Part shown: positions 33,741-44,092 of the stretch, piece after piece
Layout of the letters: every line of letters starts with the position of its first letter
Position numbering within the stretch: the first letter of the stretch is position 1
Origin: Patellaria atrata CBS 101060
Taxonomy: Eukaryota; Ascomycota; Dothideomycetes; Patellariales; Patellariaceae
Direction of reading: 5' to 3'
Length of the DNA: 64,000 bases
Assembly (NCBI GenBank): GCA_010093705.1
Contig: MU006115.1
Location: forward strand, 201,557 to 265,556
Notes under the pieces: model-generated
What the model was told of the DNA's origin: nothing
Databases searched by the model: none
Seen by the model: the letters and a program-made list of their open reading frames with translations, nothing else
Translations under genes and position numbers: made by a program

Positions 33741-36520
33741 ATGAGTCCAACTACACCAACAAGCCAGAAGCATTTCTCTAGAGAGGGTTTTCATCAGCTC
33801 GACAAGTCCTCCTCTGCCATGGCTTCGAACGACGCCACCATGAACATACCCCTGGAGACTGTGGTCAGTCATACACCCTCTAAAGCAGGGTACTCAGAAA
33901 AAGGTGGATTGTTCCACAGAGGAATTAGGGGTAGGAGGCGATTGGCGAAGATAGATTCTAAGGGCAATACTGTCGATTACAAAAACGATGATGATCAAAC
34001 ATCGTTGAATCGTATGGGGGTAATATATTTCAAGATCTTGAATTTCAATATCATCACTCGTTACTTCATCTATGTCCTACCTCTCGCCCTAATCATTGCA
34101 ATTCCTCTCATAATTGGGGCCACCTCGGCACCAAATGCTAGAATCGGAGGAGTCAGGATGGTTTGGTTCTTTACCTGGTTCGAAATTGGTAGGTATTCAC
34201 ATGATTCAGTGCAGGAAATGAATATACTAAGACTTGTTGCTAGTATGGTTGAGTCTATGGGTTGGCAAGATCATTGCACACTTCCTTCCCATGCTTTTCA
34301 TGTTCCTTGCTGGTGTTGTGAGCGCTGGTACTCGCAAATACGCTCTTGTCATCAAGAAGTTGGAACTTCCCCTTTCTCTTCTACTATGGGCAATAACCTC
34401 TCTGGTCACACTAACACCTGTAAGATCCTACCCTTTGTTCTAGCTTTGCACAAAATCCTGATCCGTACAGATCATGACTCTTACACCTGGTGGAATACAA
34501 GGCGATCGTAACTGGCTTCGAGTGGTCAGATCATTACTTAGTGCTTCTGTAGCCGCAGCTTGTATCTTTCTCGCGGAGAGAGTGTTGATACAGTTGATTT
34601 CCATCAATTACCACCGCAAGCAGTTTGATTCCAAAATCAAAGACTCGAAACGTAATATACATTTACTCAGTCTCCTTTATGATGCCTCTAGAGCACTTTT
34701 TCCTGCGTACTGCAATGAATTTGCCGAAGAAGATTATATCATCAATGACACCCTTGGCATCAACAGTAAGAAAACTACAGGTTCCGCTACTCCTCTGAGA
34801 TTGATCCACGACGTTGGTAGATTCGGGGACAAAGTTACAGCCGGTACGTACTAATACAATATGCCCCTCCTTTGTACGATCTTGCATTGACACTCTGAAG
34901 CATTTGGCAATGTTGCATCGGAACTCGCGGGGAAGGAGGTGTTCCGACCTGATTCAGCTCACAGTATTGTTGTGGAAGCATTAGAAAAGAATAGGTCCGC
35001 AGAAGCACTGGCGAAACGTCTATGGATGAGCTTCGTAGTCGAAGGCAAAAATGCTCTTTATAAAGAGGATATCATTGAGGTACTTGGAGCTAGCCGCCAG
35101 GCTGAAGCAGAAGAGTGCTTCTCGGCTATTGACAGAGACGGAAATGGAGACATCAGTCTTGATGAAATGATTATGGCTGTAGCCGAATTTGGGCGAGAAC
35201 GCAAGTCTATCTCAAACAGTATGCATGACGTAGATCAAGCGATCCGCGTGCTGGACGGTCTCTTGAATACCATCGTTTTTATTATGGTAGTCTTCGTCTT
35301 TGGTGAGTATCTGCACTTAACAGAAGAAGTGAAACTATGCTCACCTTCATACAGTTGCATTCCTTAACCGCAATTTCGTTACTACCCTTGCAACTGCTGG
35401 TACCGCGTTACTATCCTTATCATTCATATTCGCTGGTACATGTCAAGAAGTTCTGGGCTCTTGTATCTTCCTATTTGTAAAGCATCCGTTCGACATTGGG
35501 GATAGAGTAGATCTTGGAGTCGACCAACTTACAGTGGAACACATTTCTCTTCTGTTCACGCAATTCAAACGTGTCAACACTGGTAAGATGGTTCAGATCC
35601 CCAATATCGTCCTCAACGGCCTATGGGTTGAAAACGTCAGCCGAAGCAAGTCAATGCGCGAGCAGATCTATATCTTCGTCAACTTCGATACATCATTCGA
35701 GGATATCAAGGCACTGAAGGCGGAGCTCCAAAACTTTGTTCTGGACAAGGAAAACAACAGAGACTTCCAACCAGAGATAGAAGTGGAGGTGACTGGCATC
35801 GCTGAGATGAACAAGTTAGAACTGCGCGCCGAAATTCGCCACAAGAGCAACTGGGCCAACGAAACCGTACGCGCGGCTCGTCGATCGAAATTCATGTGCG
35901 CCCTGGTTTTAGCACTTCGAAAGATTCCGGTCTACGGTCCTGGAGGTGGTGATGCTGCCCTAGGAGACATTGGGAAGCCTAGCTTCTCTGTCTTGGTCAG
36001 TGCTGCAGAAGCGCAGAAGTACCGCGACGAGTATGCGGCAAACAAAGAAGCCAAGCGGCTATATCCAACAAAGAAACCAGAGAGCCCTGAAAACGATAAC
36101 CAAAGTGGAGTTAGCGGCATCGATTACCTAGGCGGACGTAGAGAAGGCAGGGCAGTCGAGACCCTTAATGCTCGTTCTCCGGCAACCGACTTTGCACGCG
36201 ACAACGTCTGGACGCTCAGGGACGACGCGAACGCGATCGGTCGGCCGAATACGGAGAACAGACCGGATCTAGATGAAGTAAGGGTACTTCTCAGAGCGGC
36301 GAGTACGAGTGGTAAACGTAGGTCTCCAGAACCGATGTCACCGCTTCCCAATATCGCCGAACCCTCGGCATCCGTTTACCACAGTCCAAGCCCGGGTCCG
36401 TATGGTTATATAACGGGCTCTCGCGCGTTGACGCAGCCAACTCCACCGACTAGGAGGCCGGTGCCCGGTAATGCTTTTGCTCAGCCGCCATATCCGGGTG
36501 GGCAGCAACGGGTTCCTTAG
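33741..36520 (+). CDS. EF-hand mechanosensitive ion channel of the MscS family
   Basis: Five exons (33741-34188, 34244-34419, 34471-34843, 34901-35302, 35355-36520) with 51-57 bp canonical introns give 854 residues. After a polar N-terminus come several hydrophobic segments (YFIYVLPLALIIAIPLIIGA, IIAHFLPMLFMFLAGVV and others). An EF-hand loop, DRDGNGDISLDE, lies near residues 410-421 with acidic ligands at the right spacing, followed by the pore helix and beta domain of MscS (FLFVKHPFDIGDRVDL, VNTGKMVQIPN). The Pro/Ser-rich C-terminus is disordered. Fungal homologues such as S. pombe Msy1/Msy2 and Aspergillus MscS sit in the ER or plasma membrane and adjust calcium entry on hypo-osmotic shock, which is the inferred role here. 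Confidence 0.9.
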
Positions 36521-37476
36521 GACCTGGTGGAAAGTTGGTTGAATGAATTTCTTTCTAGGTTTAATACATCGGCAATAAAAATTTCTTTATTTCGGTCTGG
36601 GAACATCGGTGGCTTATTTGAAGCAAGGAATATGGCGTAGGATTTTGGGATCAAGCAGGATGGCCTGGGACATGCGTTTGTGTTGGCGACGAATATTAAG
36701 ATGATAGACTCGTAGATGAGTATATGTATAATAGTAGGCGGGTCCAGCCATCTTATCCGCCATATCAATCGGAATATGGAAGATTAGACAAAACATGGCT
36801 ATAATTTTACTCTATTGTGCACCGTTTTCACCATTTCGCGTCTATCACACCCTCACTGGACCTCCCTAAAAAATTGTTCAGAATTCACCCCCTTTGCATA
36901 GTTTTCAGGCAACTTGAGCGATACACGAGGATCCGATAGAGAACGTCAGAGTATGAAACTGTCTATTTCTGTGGATGCCTTGCATCTACTAGATGGCAGA
37001 TGTACCTTACGCCTGGTAGAGCTGGTACATCTTTGATGGCGATATTCTGTACATACGGTAAGGGAGGGATGGAGTAATATAAAGAGTCACGTCACCCAGG
37101 ACGCTTAAATCCCTGATCTCTTAAATATAGCTATAAAGTAAACCGGTAAGTTGATAGCAGAGGGCAAACACAGGAATCACCAGGTATTATCAATCCTCCT
37201 AGGTAGAGCACAAGGCATAACAACTGCAACTTCACTCACAGGCGCTTCTGTATCATGACACAACATTTCATTTCGTTTCTGTTCAATTCAATCATAGAAT
37301 CATCACCGTATTACTATACAAAGCCACATATTTCATTTTCCTAGTTTCCACCATCCCACGTCCACATTCCGAACAGAGGCAAACAAACCGCCTCATCATC
37401 CACAAAAGCAAACTCCACACCCATTTTTCAGCAACATCAACACCAGACTAGGCCAATCCAGTCACAAGTCCCAGAC
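36521..37476. other. Convergent intergenic region
   Basis: About 950 bp between the stops of the channel gene and the GPI-protein gene. AT-rich stretches with AATAAA-like motifs near 36573 fit 3' ends. No gene or repeat recognised. Confidence 0.45.
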
Positions 37477-38394
37477 TCACACGGGATTAAAAAACGCCCA
37501 TCCGACCGCCGCAAGCACGAGCGCAATATACGCGCCTCCATTCGCGCCGGCTCCACTCGCGGGATGTAAATCGATGGCGGAGAGATTCACGACGGCCGAG
37601 GCGGGGGGATGCGCGACATGGAAAGCGGTGATGGTGACGGGGGTGTTGTTGCCGTAGACGACCGTTGTGGAAGTGAGAAACTCGACGAGCGGGCCGGAGA
37701 CGGCGGTGTGGTTTGAAATGGTGCCGTTGGTGATGGTTGCGTTGTTGATGTGTGGAGGGATGCCGTGGGGCGCGTTCATCGCGTTGTTTGAGTCGCTGGC
37801 GATGGTGTTGAAGTTGCTGCCTTGGGGTAGGCCGGGGATGAAGATCGAGGTTGCGGCGCCGGGAATTGCGGAAGGTAAGATGGTGAAACCGGTGCCGGTC
37901 GGGTTGAAGACTACTGTAACTGTGCGGGACAAAGTAGAAAGATCTTCAGAGGTAGCATTCGCATCGCCAGAGAAAGTGATAGTGATGGTGGGTTTAATAG
38001 TAATCGTGACAACCTCGCCGCAGGCAGCAACAGAAGAAATGGTTTGCTGACCCTGAGCAGCAGCGGTCTTATGGGAAGCTCCCGCAGGCGTCGCGGTGAA
38101 CGGGATTACCGCGTCTTCGGTCACACCAGCGACGATACTTGCCATGGCATGTTGAGTGGTGTTTGAAGCAATTGTGGCAGAAGCATGCTTAGTGGTGTTC
38201 ATGTACGTTCCTTGGGGAGAAGGGAGGTGATAAGAAGTGTTCGGAGTACCATGACCAACCAATCCGCCGCTGTATCCGGAGGGGAAAACACTAGCTGCTA
38301 TATAGGTTGCCGTTAAATAGTTGGTTGCGTGTCCAAAGGCTGTAGCCCCGTTGAGGATCACGAGCGCGAGCGCGTGATGGAGGTTGAGGTGCAT
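37477..38394 (-). CDS. GPI-anchored, Ser/Thr-rich cell-surface protein
   Basis: An intronless frame of 305 residues starts at ATG 38394. A signal peptide of about 20 residues (MHLNLHHALALVILNGATAF) begins it; the body is rich in Thr, Ser, Ala and Asn with many N-glycosylation sequons (NTS, NTT, NAT, NGT, NHT) and a TITIKPTITITFSG beta-like stretch. The end, ASGAGANGGAYIALVLAAVG, has small residues suited for GPI attachment before a hydrophobic tail. These features predict a wall or membrane mannoprotein. No enzymatic domain is seen. The region is GC-rich, unlike its flanks. Confidence 0.75.
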   Translation of the reverse strand: MHLNLHHALALVILNGATAFGHATNYLTATYIAASVFPSGYSGGLVGHGTPNTSYHLPSPQGTYMNTTKHASATIASNTTQHAMASIVAGVTEDAVIPFTATPAGASHKTAAAQGQQTISSVAACGEVVTITIKPTITITFSGDANATSEDLSTLSRTVTVVFNPTGTGFTILPSAIPGAATSIFIPGLPQGSNFNTIASDSNNAMNAPHGIPPHINNATITNGTISNHTAVSGPLVEFLTSTTVVYGNNTPVTITAFHVAHPPASAVVNLSAIDLHPASGAGANGGAYIALVLAAVGWAFFNPV

Positions 38395-39114
38395 CGCGTC
38401 GACTTCGTTATCACCGCAATGACTGGGGTAAGCTTAATGAGGGTAAAAGAGTTGCAATGATGGAGCTTTGTATGTTGAGAAAGAGAGGAAAATAGCTAGT
38501 TGAGCTATCGATGTTGCGAAAGAGTATTGTCGTTGATATTTGGAAAGAAAGAAAACTCTCTCGATAAAGACTCTTAAGTAGTGGAGAGGTCAAGACGCGC
38601 CTAGCGTACAATCTTCACATAAAATTGAAATCAAATAATCAGGTGATGTCATGGGTTCAAAGTCGTGACTTTGCGGCTTAGTTTGAGAGTATTTATGAAA
38701 AGTTAGAGAGAAACAGCGAATAGAGTCCCGTCATGCGTTTGTAGTCATCTCCTAGTTTATCTTTCTAACTTAGACGGTTCTTCGTGACTATGACTACTCG
38801 ATTACTTCTTTTCATTGATGGCTGGCAAACAAGTTGATGTTCAATACGACTACCCTCCGCCACCCCTTTCCGCTCACGTCAAACGGCTATTTGCCATACC
38901 GGACACACTATATGAAAGGAAACTCTCTCGACTTAACTATGCTTCAGGAAAGGAAGAGTTTATGTTTCCCGTCCTATACGTGCCTAGAAAGAAACGGTCT
39001 TTACTGCCCATTCGATGTGCCCCACTCGGTGATTTTCGCATTCTAGCACACGATCGGTCGCCGGTAGTTACCCAAAGTCTACTATTTCCCTCTCCCGCTT
39101 CTGGGTCTTATATT
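38395..39114. other. Intergenic region, GPI-protein promoter
   Basis: About 720 bp upstream of the GPI-protein gene and downstream of the DUF2458 gene. A plus-strand frame at 38818-39138 has an ATG but overlaps the neighbour's 3' coding end and has no family content. Purine-rich tracts near 38540 fit a leader of the minus gene. Confidence 0.4.
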
Positions 39115-40143
39115 TCATACCTTATACATATCCTCTAGGTACTCCAGCATCCGTCTCTGCAGACTCAAAAGTTCAGCCTCTGTCACCTTGAACTTAGGCC
39201 GTTGGTGATCAGTTTCTAAATCCTGGGGGTTGAGGATGAGATCCGATTTGGTTCCAAAGAAGGGCACTCCAAGTCCTTTCAGCTCAGCACACATAGTCTT
39301 GTACATATCCGAAGAAGCGTTGTACACTCTGGTATCGTAAGCTTCTAGTTCGCGCTTTCGGGACTCCTCATTCTGTACATGAATCAGATATCGTTTCTAG
39401 GGACATAGCTATAGGACTCACGTTAGGATCATCCATATCAATAGAAAGCGCGCCAATGGATTTTCTGACAAGCAGTCAGTTCAGGACTTTTACAAGTTTA
39501 CTTGGTCACATACAAAACACTATTCAGCTGCTGGGAACCCTCTACTCTCGCTGCTTGCTTTTCAAGAAGGGCGACACGGCCTTGCCACCTTAATCACGGT
39601 AAGCATATTGACTTAGGAAGGCAAATAAAATATAACCCACCACATTTGTTCATGCTTCTCCTGATCAGCCATCATCTACTATACTATTAGTTCTCTTATG
39701 ACCCATGAATGAAACATTCGGCATACCTTACGAAGGATATCCTTCAGTTTAGGGTTTTGAACAGCTATCTTGCTGATACATCTCAGCCCCTGGCTCCACT
39801 CGGTGATAGTTGCCGGATCGATAGGAGGTGGAGTGGGGGCCGGAGCTGGGAAATCCTTGCGCGTCTGTGGTACTAGTCTTGGATCCAGGGGTGTAACAGA
39901 TTCTGGTCGAGGTACAATTGAGGTTATAGAGGGAGCATATGGATCGTAAACACCATTATCAATACTAGATAGGTTACTGTTTGCGACAAAAGCGGCGTTT
40001 TGATTGTAGGTATTGCCAGCCTGGGGCAATGGAGGAGTAGTGGACAAAACCGATTGCTGCTGGTTTGCACCTTGACGTGTTAATGAAGCAAGAGTCCGCA
40101 ACACAGAAGCTAGATCTGGGACTGCATTGCCATTTGGATCCAT
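39115..40143 (-). CDS. DUF2458-family protein
   Basis: Five exons (40143-39727, 39675-39641, 39588-39514, 39464-39422, 39372-39115) with 49-52 bp introns keep frame to give 275 residues. The N-terminus is Pro/Ser-rich; the conserved part begins at ITEWSQGLRCISKIAVQNP and continues through KHEQMWWQGRVALLEKQAAR across two introns. The C-terminal segment has RELEAYDTRVYNAS and LKGLGVPFFG, the pattern I associate with PF10454 (DUF2458), a fungal family of unknown function. Heptad-like charge spacing suggests coiled coils. The two tiny exons (35 and 43 nt) make automated prediction error-prone. It diverges from the COX14-domain gene over 259 bp. Confidence 0.8.
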
Positions 40144-40402
40144 TCTGATATGGACAAGGTTTAATCCAAATTATAGGAGAGAATAGGCACTCCACTTGGC
40201 TTTGTTCAAGGAGGATGGTTTAACGAAGAATCTCTACCCAATTCCAACCCAATCATGACAATGCCTTTTGTTAAATAAAAAATATTCGAATAATGGAAGG
40301 AGGAGATGTACAATTAAGGGAGGAGGTTGAGCTCCACCCCTGCTCCGAGCATCAGCCTTGGCACATCCTGCTCTGTCCTTACCTGAACTCTACAATTTTA
40401 TT
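40144..40402. promoter_or_regulatory. Bidirectional promoter
   Basis: The 259 bp between two divergent ATGs must serve the DUF2458 gene and the COX14-domain gene. It has an AT-rich centre (AAATAAAAAATATTCG near 40275) and a C-rich leader on the plus side. Confidence 0.45.
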
Positions 40403-41350
40403 ATGGATGCAACTCCCTCATACTCCGCCTTATCTCGCTCCCTTCTCCCATCCCATTTAACAATGGCCCGCTCAGCAATGGACGCGACCCGCTTCACAGC
40501 CACCGGACCCTACGCCAGCTCCAAGTTCAACTCCCCCATCCGCCCTCCCGCTTCCTCCTCCGTACCCGGAGAAACACCTCAGCAGAAAGTAGCAAGACTA
40601 CGAGAAAATGCGCGGCGCGCCAAACTCGCGAAGGAGAGTACATTCGACCGAATTGTGGCGAGGGGGAGAGTATGGGCGGATCGGGCACACAGGGTTACAG
40701 CTATAACGCTGATCGCAGCTACCGGTATACTTTCCTCCATTAGACCCAGTGGTTCAATTGCACGACCCTATGACATGTGTGGGCTTTGTAGGAGTAAAGG
40801 CTAATCTGTGACGTGTATAGGCGTGGCTGGATTAGTGACAGTCTTCGCCCTCGGTGACATGATGATATATAACCGTCGCAAGCGAAAAGTATGGCTTGAA
40901 GAGCAGCAAGTACAGCACGCACGAGACCTCGCCATTGCGAAGCAAGCGATGGCGGAAGGGAGGGCGAATGATAAACAGATACTCTTGCTTAATAGGGAAA
41001 GAGCTTTCCAAGAATCAGAGGAAGCAAAAGCGAATAAGAAGGGGGTTTTTAGCGGATTGTTTGGTGGGTCGGAGGCAGCGGGTGCGGTGAAGAAAATAAA
41101 AGGGGGTGGAAATGTAGAGGAAAGGGTAGATAAGGGAATAGAGCGGGACGAGGGCGTTGCTGTTGCGAAAGCTGTGGATGAAGCAGAACCGAGTTCACAG
41201 TCGGTACCTATTGAAGAAGGACGCAGAGATACGGAAGTTAGGATGCTCCCACAACCCGCCGGGGGAAATCTTGATCGGCTAGGTAAGAACGTAGCGACTG
41301 GGGTCTCAAAAGAAACAAAGAGTTGGACGAGTTGGATCATAGGGAGGTGA
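40403..41350 (+). CDS. COX14-domain (cytochrome oxidase assembly) protein
   Basis: Two exons (40403-40724, 40821-41350) with a 96 bp intron (GTATAC...TATAG) give 283 residues. Residues about 55-130 hold TPQQKVARLRENARRAK, then FD-x-IVARGRVWADRAHR, followed by the single transmembrane segment VTAITLIAATGVAGLVTVFA and YNRRKRKVW. This is the layout of the fungal cytochrome-oxidase assembly (COX14) domain proteins of the mitochondrial inner membrane. The long C-terminal tail is charged with predicted coiled coil and is poorly conserved. The first ATG at 40403 is taken since the frame upstream begins with TTG. Confidence 0.78.
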
Positions 41351-41564
41351 AGTTATAGAGCAAATTTTCTAGTACTTTTTCGTGGGGATTTTGATTGTTG
41401 AAGCTGTAAAAACAACCCATCTACTTCTCCAACTGTACAGAATTGTATCACATAAGGGTTGCATTGGAACGGCGTATAGATTTCTAGATCATTATATTTG
41501 GTGTACGTTAATACCGAAAAGACATGACTACTCCAAAAGCGCCGCTGTGCCCAAATCCCAATTT

Positions 41565-42171
41565 TTATCCCACGTCCTGATCCTCTTGCGCCATAATAGG
41601 GAGATAGCTATGCTGTTCTCTCGCTCTCTATAGAACAAACGTTAGCAAGAACACCCATATTTACCTCCACCCAGATGGATGGAAATTACTCACAGTCCAC
41701 TGCTCAATCCACGGTCTAGCAGCCGCATATACCAACAGCGTTACCGTGGCCGCAATGAAGATGAAAACCACAATCTGATCTTTCATCGAGTCCCTCTGAA
41801 AACAAGTAGCAAAGATATCATCTTCCTTCGCCCCCTTACAACTCGGCAAGTTGTAATCCAGGCAAAAAGACCTGTTGCAATCGTTACACGTGCGGCGGGA
41901 TTTGGAGTCGGCGCGCTCGAGGAAGAGGAGACGGGAGCTCGGGGGGACCGGGTCAAGGGGGATGATGGTGTAGTTGGAGAAGCAGGTGCATTTACAGAAG
42001 GATGTCGGAGCTGTGCAGGAAATAGGGATTAGTTGGGGTTGTATTTGCATGTAAAGTAGGTAGAGGGGGTGCCTGGGAGAACGGCAGGGAGGGGGACTTA
42101 CATGCGGCGAATGCCGAGGAGGTGAGGAGGAAGGTGAGAATAAGACTGAGTATGGTTTTCCATCGTTTCAT
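41565..42171 (-). CDS. Cysteine-rich single-pass membrane protein
   Basis: Three exons (42171-42102, 42010-41694, 41627-41565) with canonical introns (GTAAGT...GCACAG; GTGAGT, branch TGCTAACG, CTATAG) give 149 residues. A signal peptide (MKRWKTILSLILTFLLTS) precedes an ectodomain with the cluster SFCKCTCFSNYTIIPL and CNDCNRSFCL and CKG, ten or so cysteines in all, then a transmembrane helix (IVVFIFIAATVTLLVYAAA) and a short charged tail. I remember similar small fungal membrane proteins with a CKCTCF start and FATCFQRDS before the helix, of unknown function. Secretory-pathway location is inferred. Confidence 0.72.
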
Positions 42172-42897
42172 TTTGGTTTGTGTAGCTTCTCTCGTGGCTT
42201 GAAGAGCTCGAGGGGGAAAGAGCTCGAAGGTTGTATGTCCTCCGCCTCCGCAATCGCCCTAGTTCTAGTTCTAGCGGTCGACAAGTGCTTGTATCTGCCT
42301 TGTACTTGGCATGCGTAGCCAAAATCCAGAGGTTTAATACTAGTAATACTGTAGATATTTAGATATAAATTATTGTATGGTAAGTAGTCTCTACAGTGGT
42401 TGACATGACAGGACTAGAAACACTCGACCTTTGAGCCTTTATAACCTATCTGCAGTTTTACTTATAACCTTCAATCATCTTTCTTGACCTCAATTCTTCG
42501 ACGGAGAATGATCACAATACCAATACAACGGATACAAAGCATAAATACGGAGTATCCAATCTTCTGTCTCAACTACATATGCAACAAGCACATCATCACA
42601 AATGGAGACCTGCAGCAGGACCACTGACATGCTCAATAGGGAGAATCGATGGACCTGGAATTCTATCATTCATGTAGCCCCCATAAAGTTACCTTTATAA
42701 AGTCGTGAAAGCATCAAGTACATCAAAGTCCAGACGTTCTTCTCAACCCGTCCAGCTCCATTTATCAACTCCTCTCCAATGCAACCCCAGATGCAAGTAA
42801 CCAGTACACCAACCCCCGCCTTCAACCTATTGAGAACATCATAGATGGAGAGTACTTCATGGTAAACACCTCACTATCAGGAGCATCCTCAAAGGAT
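42172..42897. other. Intergenic region
   Basis: About 725 bp upstream of the membrane-protein gene and downstream of the metallothionein-like gene, both on the minus strand. It holds AT-rich stretches near 42340-42400 and a CT-rich leader close to 42180-42290. Nothing else recognised. Confidence 0.4.
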
Positions 42898-43375
42898 CTA
42901 CTTCCTGGTAGTGAAATCGATTTCCTCCGCCCGTTCACCGAGCTCAGTTCCGGAGCAAGTACACGAATCTGTACGAATTAGTTTTATTCCCGTACCCAGT
43001 GAAATGCAAGTAACTTACCCTGGGGCCGTTTTCCACACGCGCAAGTATTGCCCTCGATAGTATTCTCCTTCGCAGCCCTGTTGCACGTACATTGACCTTG
43101 AGCACGTTGATCTACGACACGCTCAGTCAGCACCTCCGCAATTCCTCTTACTCTAACAGCAAATTGACAAGAGTATTCAAAGTAGCGGTGATCAGGGTGG
43201 ACGTACTGCACGAGCACCTAGCTCCGATGACCGTGTTTTCAGTAGCGCTTCTCTCGCAGTTGCAGTGCATGGCTTTGTTCTTGCCGCAGGAGCATGTCGC
43301 CTCGGCGGCGCAGACGCAGCCTGTTCCATCACGGCCGCAGCAGGTTGCTGGGACAACGGATGTTGGAGCAGACAT
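42898..43375 (-). CDS. Metallothionein-like cysteine-rich protein (DUF7871-type)
   Basis: Three exons (43375-43207, 43111-43019, 42968-42898), introns 95 and 50 bp, give 110 residues with 16 cysteines and no signal peptide. Most cysteines come as C-x-C pairs (CVC, CSC, CNC, CSC, CTC, CAC, CTC) spaced by Ala/Gly/Asn/Glu turns, and the unit CxC-x-(R/K)A-x-x-EN-x-I-x-G repeats at least twice, as in fungal metallothionein-like proteins now grouped as DUF7871. Such clusters bind copper or zinc. The protein is therefore probably a cytosolic metal-buffering protein; the metal is not evident. Each intron falls just after a cysteine pair, suggesting exon-unit duplication. Confidence 0.78.
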
Positions 43376-44092
43376 GATTGATGTAGATATGAAGATGGGA
43401 ATATTTCTTTGAGAAGATAAGCTTGATGGATTCGTATGTGCTTTTGTGAATTGAAGAAGGTCTGAATGAATTATAAGTTCTTAGTTCTTTGAGTGGTGAA
43501 GATGATGCGTTATGTGCTACTAAAGTGTATATCCGATTGTAACCATCAGATACGAACTTGATGCGTACACCAATCAGAGCCCTAGGTTGAAGCGCTAGTC
43601 TGCAAAAGGCATCTATGACTCGCACTAGGATCATTTGTTGCTTAGAATTGCCTTACCTGCTATTGGTTCCTGGTGCTTTGTGTCTTCTGACTGTGGGCGA
43701 GGCCCGACTGAGAACAGCTAAGGTACCTTTATCCAATAGAGGCTCTTGAATTACTCAGTCTCAAGAGTGTTTAGAGGGTTATTTATCATCTAATAAAGTC
43801 TAACGTGACGAGTAGTTGTGGTAGTGTGGGAAATCTACTAATGCCCTCTTATCTACATATTCATATTGATGTGCTCTACTGTATGTCGAGACCTCTAACC
43901 TCCAAGAGACTACCACACCAATCCAAGTTTCCATGACGCCTCGCACAATGAAACCCATAATAGTACACCAATCCTGATTGTTTAATGAATACATAAATAT
44001 ATGTATAGGTACAAGTATGTGTACCAGAGGCCTGGTTATACGTTTGGTGATAGCAAATCGTACTTGACGCAAGCCTCCACCTAGAAAAATTA
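43376..44092. other. Intergenic region, promoter of the metallothionein-like gene
   Basis: About 715 bp between the Cys-rich gene start and the stop of the UbiB gene. Open frames here are short and start with GTG or lack content. No clear metal-response element was identified. Confidence 0.4.

Noticed and set aside
38818-39138. Plus-strand frame of about 106 codons with an ATG
   Set aside because: It overlaps the well-supported last exon of the DUF2458 gene and has no recognisable content.
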